From assembly GCA_020852035.1 (NCBI GenBank), contig JADZBR010000053.1:1-12566 (forward strand): DNA of 12,566 nucleotides, given 5' to 3'. Each line of letters starts with the position of its first letter. Within the stretch, counting starts at the first letter, position 1. This DNA comes from Caulobacteraceae bacterium (lineage in GTDB: Bacteria; Pseudomonadota; Alphaproteobacteria; Caulobacterales; Caulobacteraceae). Positions 11,476 to 12,566 of the stretch are shown piece by piece. The notes under the pieces are model-generated. The model was given only the letters and a program-made list of their open reading frames with translations, was not told the origin of the DNA and did no database searches. The position numbers were made by a program, and so were the translations under genes.

Positions 11476-12566
11476 GCGGCGAGCGCCTTCTCCAGGTTGA
11501 CGGCGATCTTGTCGAGGAAGCCCTCGGTGGTCAGCCAGCCTTGCGTGTCGCCGACCAGCAACGCCAGATCCTTGGTCATCGAGCCGGACTCCACCGTCTC
11601 CACGCAGACCCGCTCCAGCGTCTTGGCGAAGCGGTCGAGCGCGGCGTCGCCATCGAGCTTGGCGCGATGCTCCAGGCCGCGGGTCCAGGCGAAGATCGAA
11701 GCCACCGAGTTGGTGGAGGTCGATTCGCCCTTCTGGTGCTGGCGGTAGTGACGGGTGACGGTGCCGTGGGCGGCCTCGGCCTCCATCGTCTTGCCGTCGG
11801 GGGTGACCAGCACCGAAGTCATCATGCCGAGCGAACCGAAGCCCTGCGCCACCTGGTCGGACTGGACGTCGCCGTCGTAGTTCTTGCAGGCCCAGATGAA
11901 GGCGCCCGACCACTTCAGGGCCGAGGCCACCATGTCGTCGATCAGCCGGTGCTCGTAGGTGAGACCCGCCTCCTTGTACCTGGCGGCGAACTCGGCTTCG
12001 AAGATCTCGGCGAAGATGTCCTTGAAGCGCCCGTCGTAGGCTTTGAGGATGGTGTTCTTGGTGGAGAGATAGACGGGATAGTTCCGGTTCAGCCCGTAGG
12101 TCAGGCTGGCCCGCGCGAAGTCGCGGATCGAATCGTCGAGGTTGTACATCCCCATCGCCACGCCGCCGCCGGGGAAGTCGAACACCTCGTGCTCGATGGT
12201 CTCGCCGTTCTCGCCTTCCCACTTCATGGTCAGCTTGCCCTTGCCGGGCACCTTGAAGTCCGTCGCGCGATACTGGTCGCCGAAGGCGTGGCGGCCGACG
12301 ACGATCGGCTGCGTCCAGCCGGGGATCAGGCGTGGCACGTTCTTGCAGATGATCGGCTCGCGGAAAACCACGCCGCCCAGGATGTTGCGGATGGTGCCGT
12401 TCGGCGACTTCCACATCTTCTTCAGGCCGAATTCCTCGACCCGCGCCTCATCGGGCGTGATCGTGGCGCACTTGATGCCGACGCCGTATTTCTTGATGGC
12501 CTCGGCGGCCTCGACCGTCACCTTGTCCTCGGTGGCGTCGCGGTGCTCGATGCCCAGGTCGTAGTA
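11472..12566 (-). CDS. icd: NADP-dependent isocitrate dehydrogenase (5' end outside window)
   Basis: This is the TCA-cycle enzyme converting isocitrate to 2-oxoglutarate, CO2 and NADPH, of the homodimeric type shared by alphaproteobacteria and eukaryotes (about 404 residues). The 364 visible residues begin YYDLGIEHRDATEDK at the window edge, so about 40 are missing. Signatures are YGVGIKCATITPDEARVEEF, WKSPNGTIRNILGG (substrate loop), STKNTILKAYDGRFKDIF, IDDMVASALKWSG, WACKNYDGDVQSD (metal aspartates), GFGSLGMMTSVL, and EAAHGTVTRHYRQHQKG followed by TSTNSVASIFAWTRGL (NADP-binding region). All look intact. It is the first visible gene of a minus-strand run; its TGA overlaps the acetyltransferase GTG. 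Confidence 0.97.
   Translation of the reverse strand, partial: YYDLGIEHRDATEDKVTVEAAEAIKKYGVGIKCATITPDEARVEEFGLKKMWKSPNGTIRNILGGVVFREPIICKNVPRLIPGWTQPIVVGRHAFGDQYRATDFKVPGKGKLTMKWEGENGETIEHEVFDFPGGGVAMGMYNLDDSIRDFARASLTYGLNRNYPVYLSTKNTILKAYDGRFKDIFAEIFEAEFAARYKEAGLTYEHRLIDDMVASALKWSGAFIWACKNYDGDVQSDQVAQGFGSLGMMTSVLVTPDGKTMEAEAAHGTVTRHYRQHQKGESTSTNSVASIFAWTRGLEHRAKLDGDAALDRFAKTLERVCVETVESGSMTKDLALLVGDTQGWLTTEGFLDKIAVNLEKALAA

Noticed and set aside
11032..12414. 460-codon frame that would make a long N-terminal extension of the acetyltransferase
   Set aside because: The extra part is a shifted reading of icd; the GTG at 11475 overlapping the icd stop gives the normal GNAT length.
1..12566. CRISPR arrays, tRNA or rRNA genes, transposases, phage genes, toxin-antitoxin or defence systems
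   Set aside because: No regular spaced repeats, cloverleaf-like sequences or matching protein families were recognised by reading the window.

Overview
The window is high-GC bacterial chromosome, most likely from an alphaproteobacterium of the Caulobacterales (Caulobacter/Phenylobacterium-like). Support comes from the base composition, a nadA-nadB-nadC run, Shine-Dalgarno sites of the AAGGAGG type, alphaproteobacterial general-stress (sigma-EcfG) and LexA motifs, and a protein whose C-terminal domain resembles the LPS-anchoring N-terminal domain of the Caulobacter S-layer protein RsaA. The genus assignment is inference. No tRNA, rRNA, CRISPR array or transposase gene is visible.

Layout. (1) 1-3433, plus strand: de novo NAD biosynthesis, with nadA (5' end outside the window), nadB and nadC. 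Palindromic REP/MITE-like elements punctuate the run. One sits exactly in the nadA/nadB junction, and a second family brackets nadC on both sides in opposite orientation. (2) 3602-3862: a small, very hydrophilic 70-residue protein behind a good sigma-EcfG-type promoter. (3) 3968-6457: an 829-residue surface or secreted protein with FG-GAP/VCBS calcium motifs and an RsaA-like C-terminal module, clearly more AT-rich than its neighbours. (4) 6507-8235: a divergent pair, an isonitrile-hydratase-like DJ-1/PfpI enzyme (minus) and a GlxA-type AraC regulator with its own DJ-1 domain (plus). They share an 82-base control region with apparently overlapping promoters. (5) 8232-9618: a SleB-type cell-wall hydrolase (minus, TTG start) and, divergent from it, a 60-residue glycine-zipper lipoprotein with a second sigma-EcfG-type promoter. 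A 17-bp palindrome lies between them. (6) 9647-12566, minus strand: NADP-dependent isocitrate dehydrogenase (5' end outside the window), a GNAT acetyltransferase overlapping it by GTGA, an AEC-family transporter, and a VOC-family protein that appears to have its own promoter covered by a LexA-type box.

How the parts work together. NadA, NadB and NadC form a complete aspartate-to-nicotinate-mononucleotide route. The two small envelope/stress genes look like separate members of a general stress regulon. The DJ-1/GlxA pair looks like a regulator with its divergent target. I do not see one unified new system such as defence or secondary metabolism. The most distinctive items are the repeat architecture around the nad genes, the C-terminal RsaA-like anchor on a propeller-type protein, and the stress and SOS promoter motifs.
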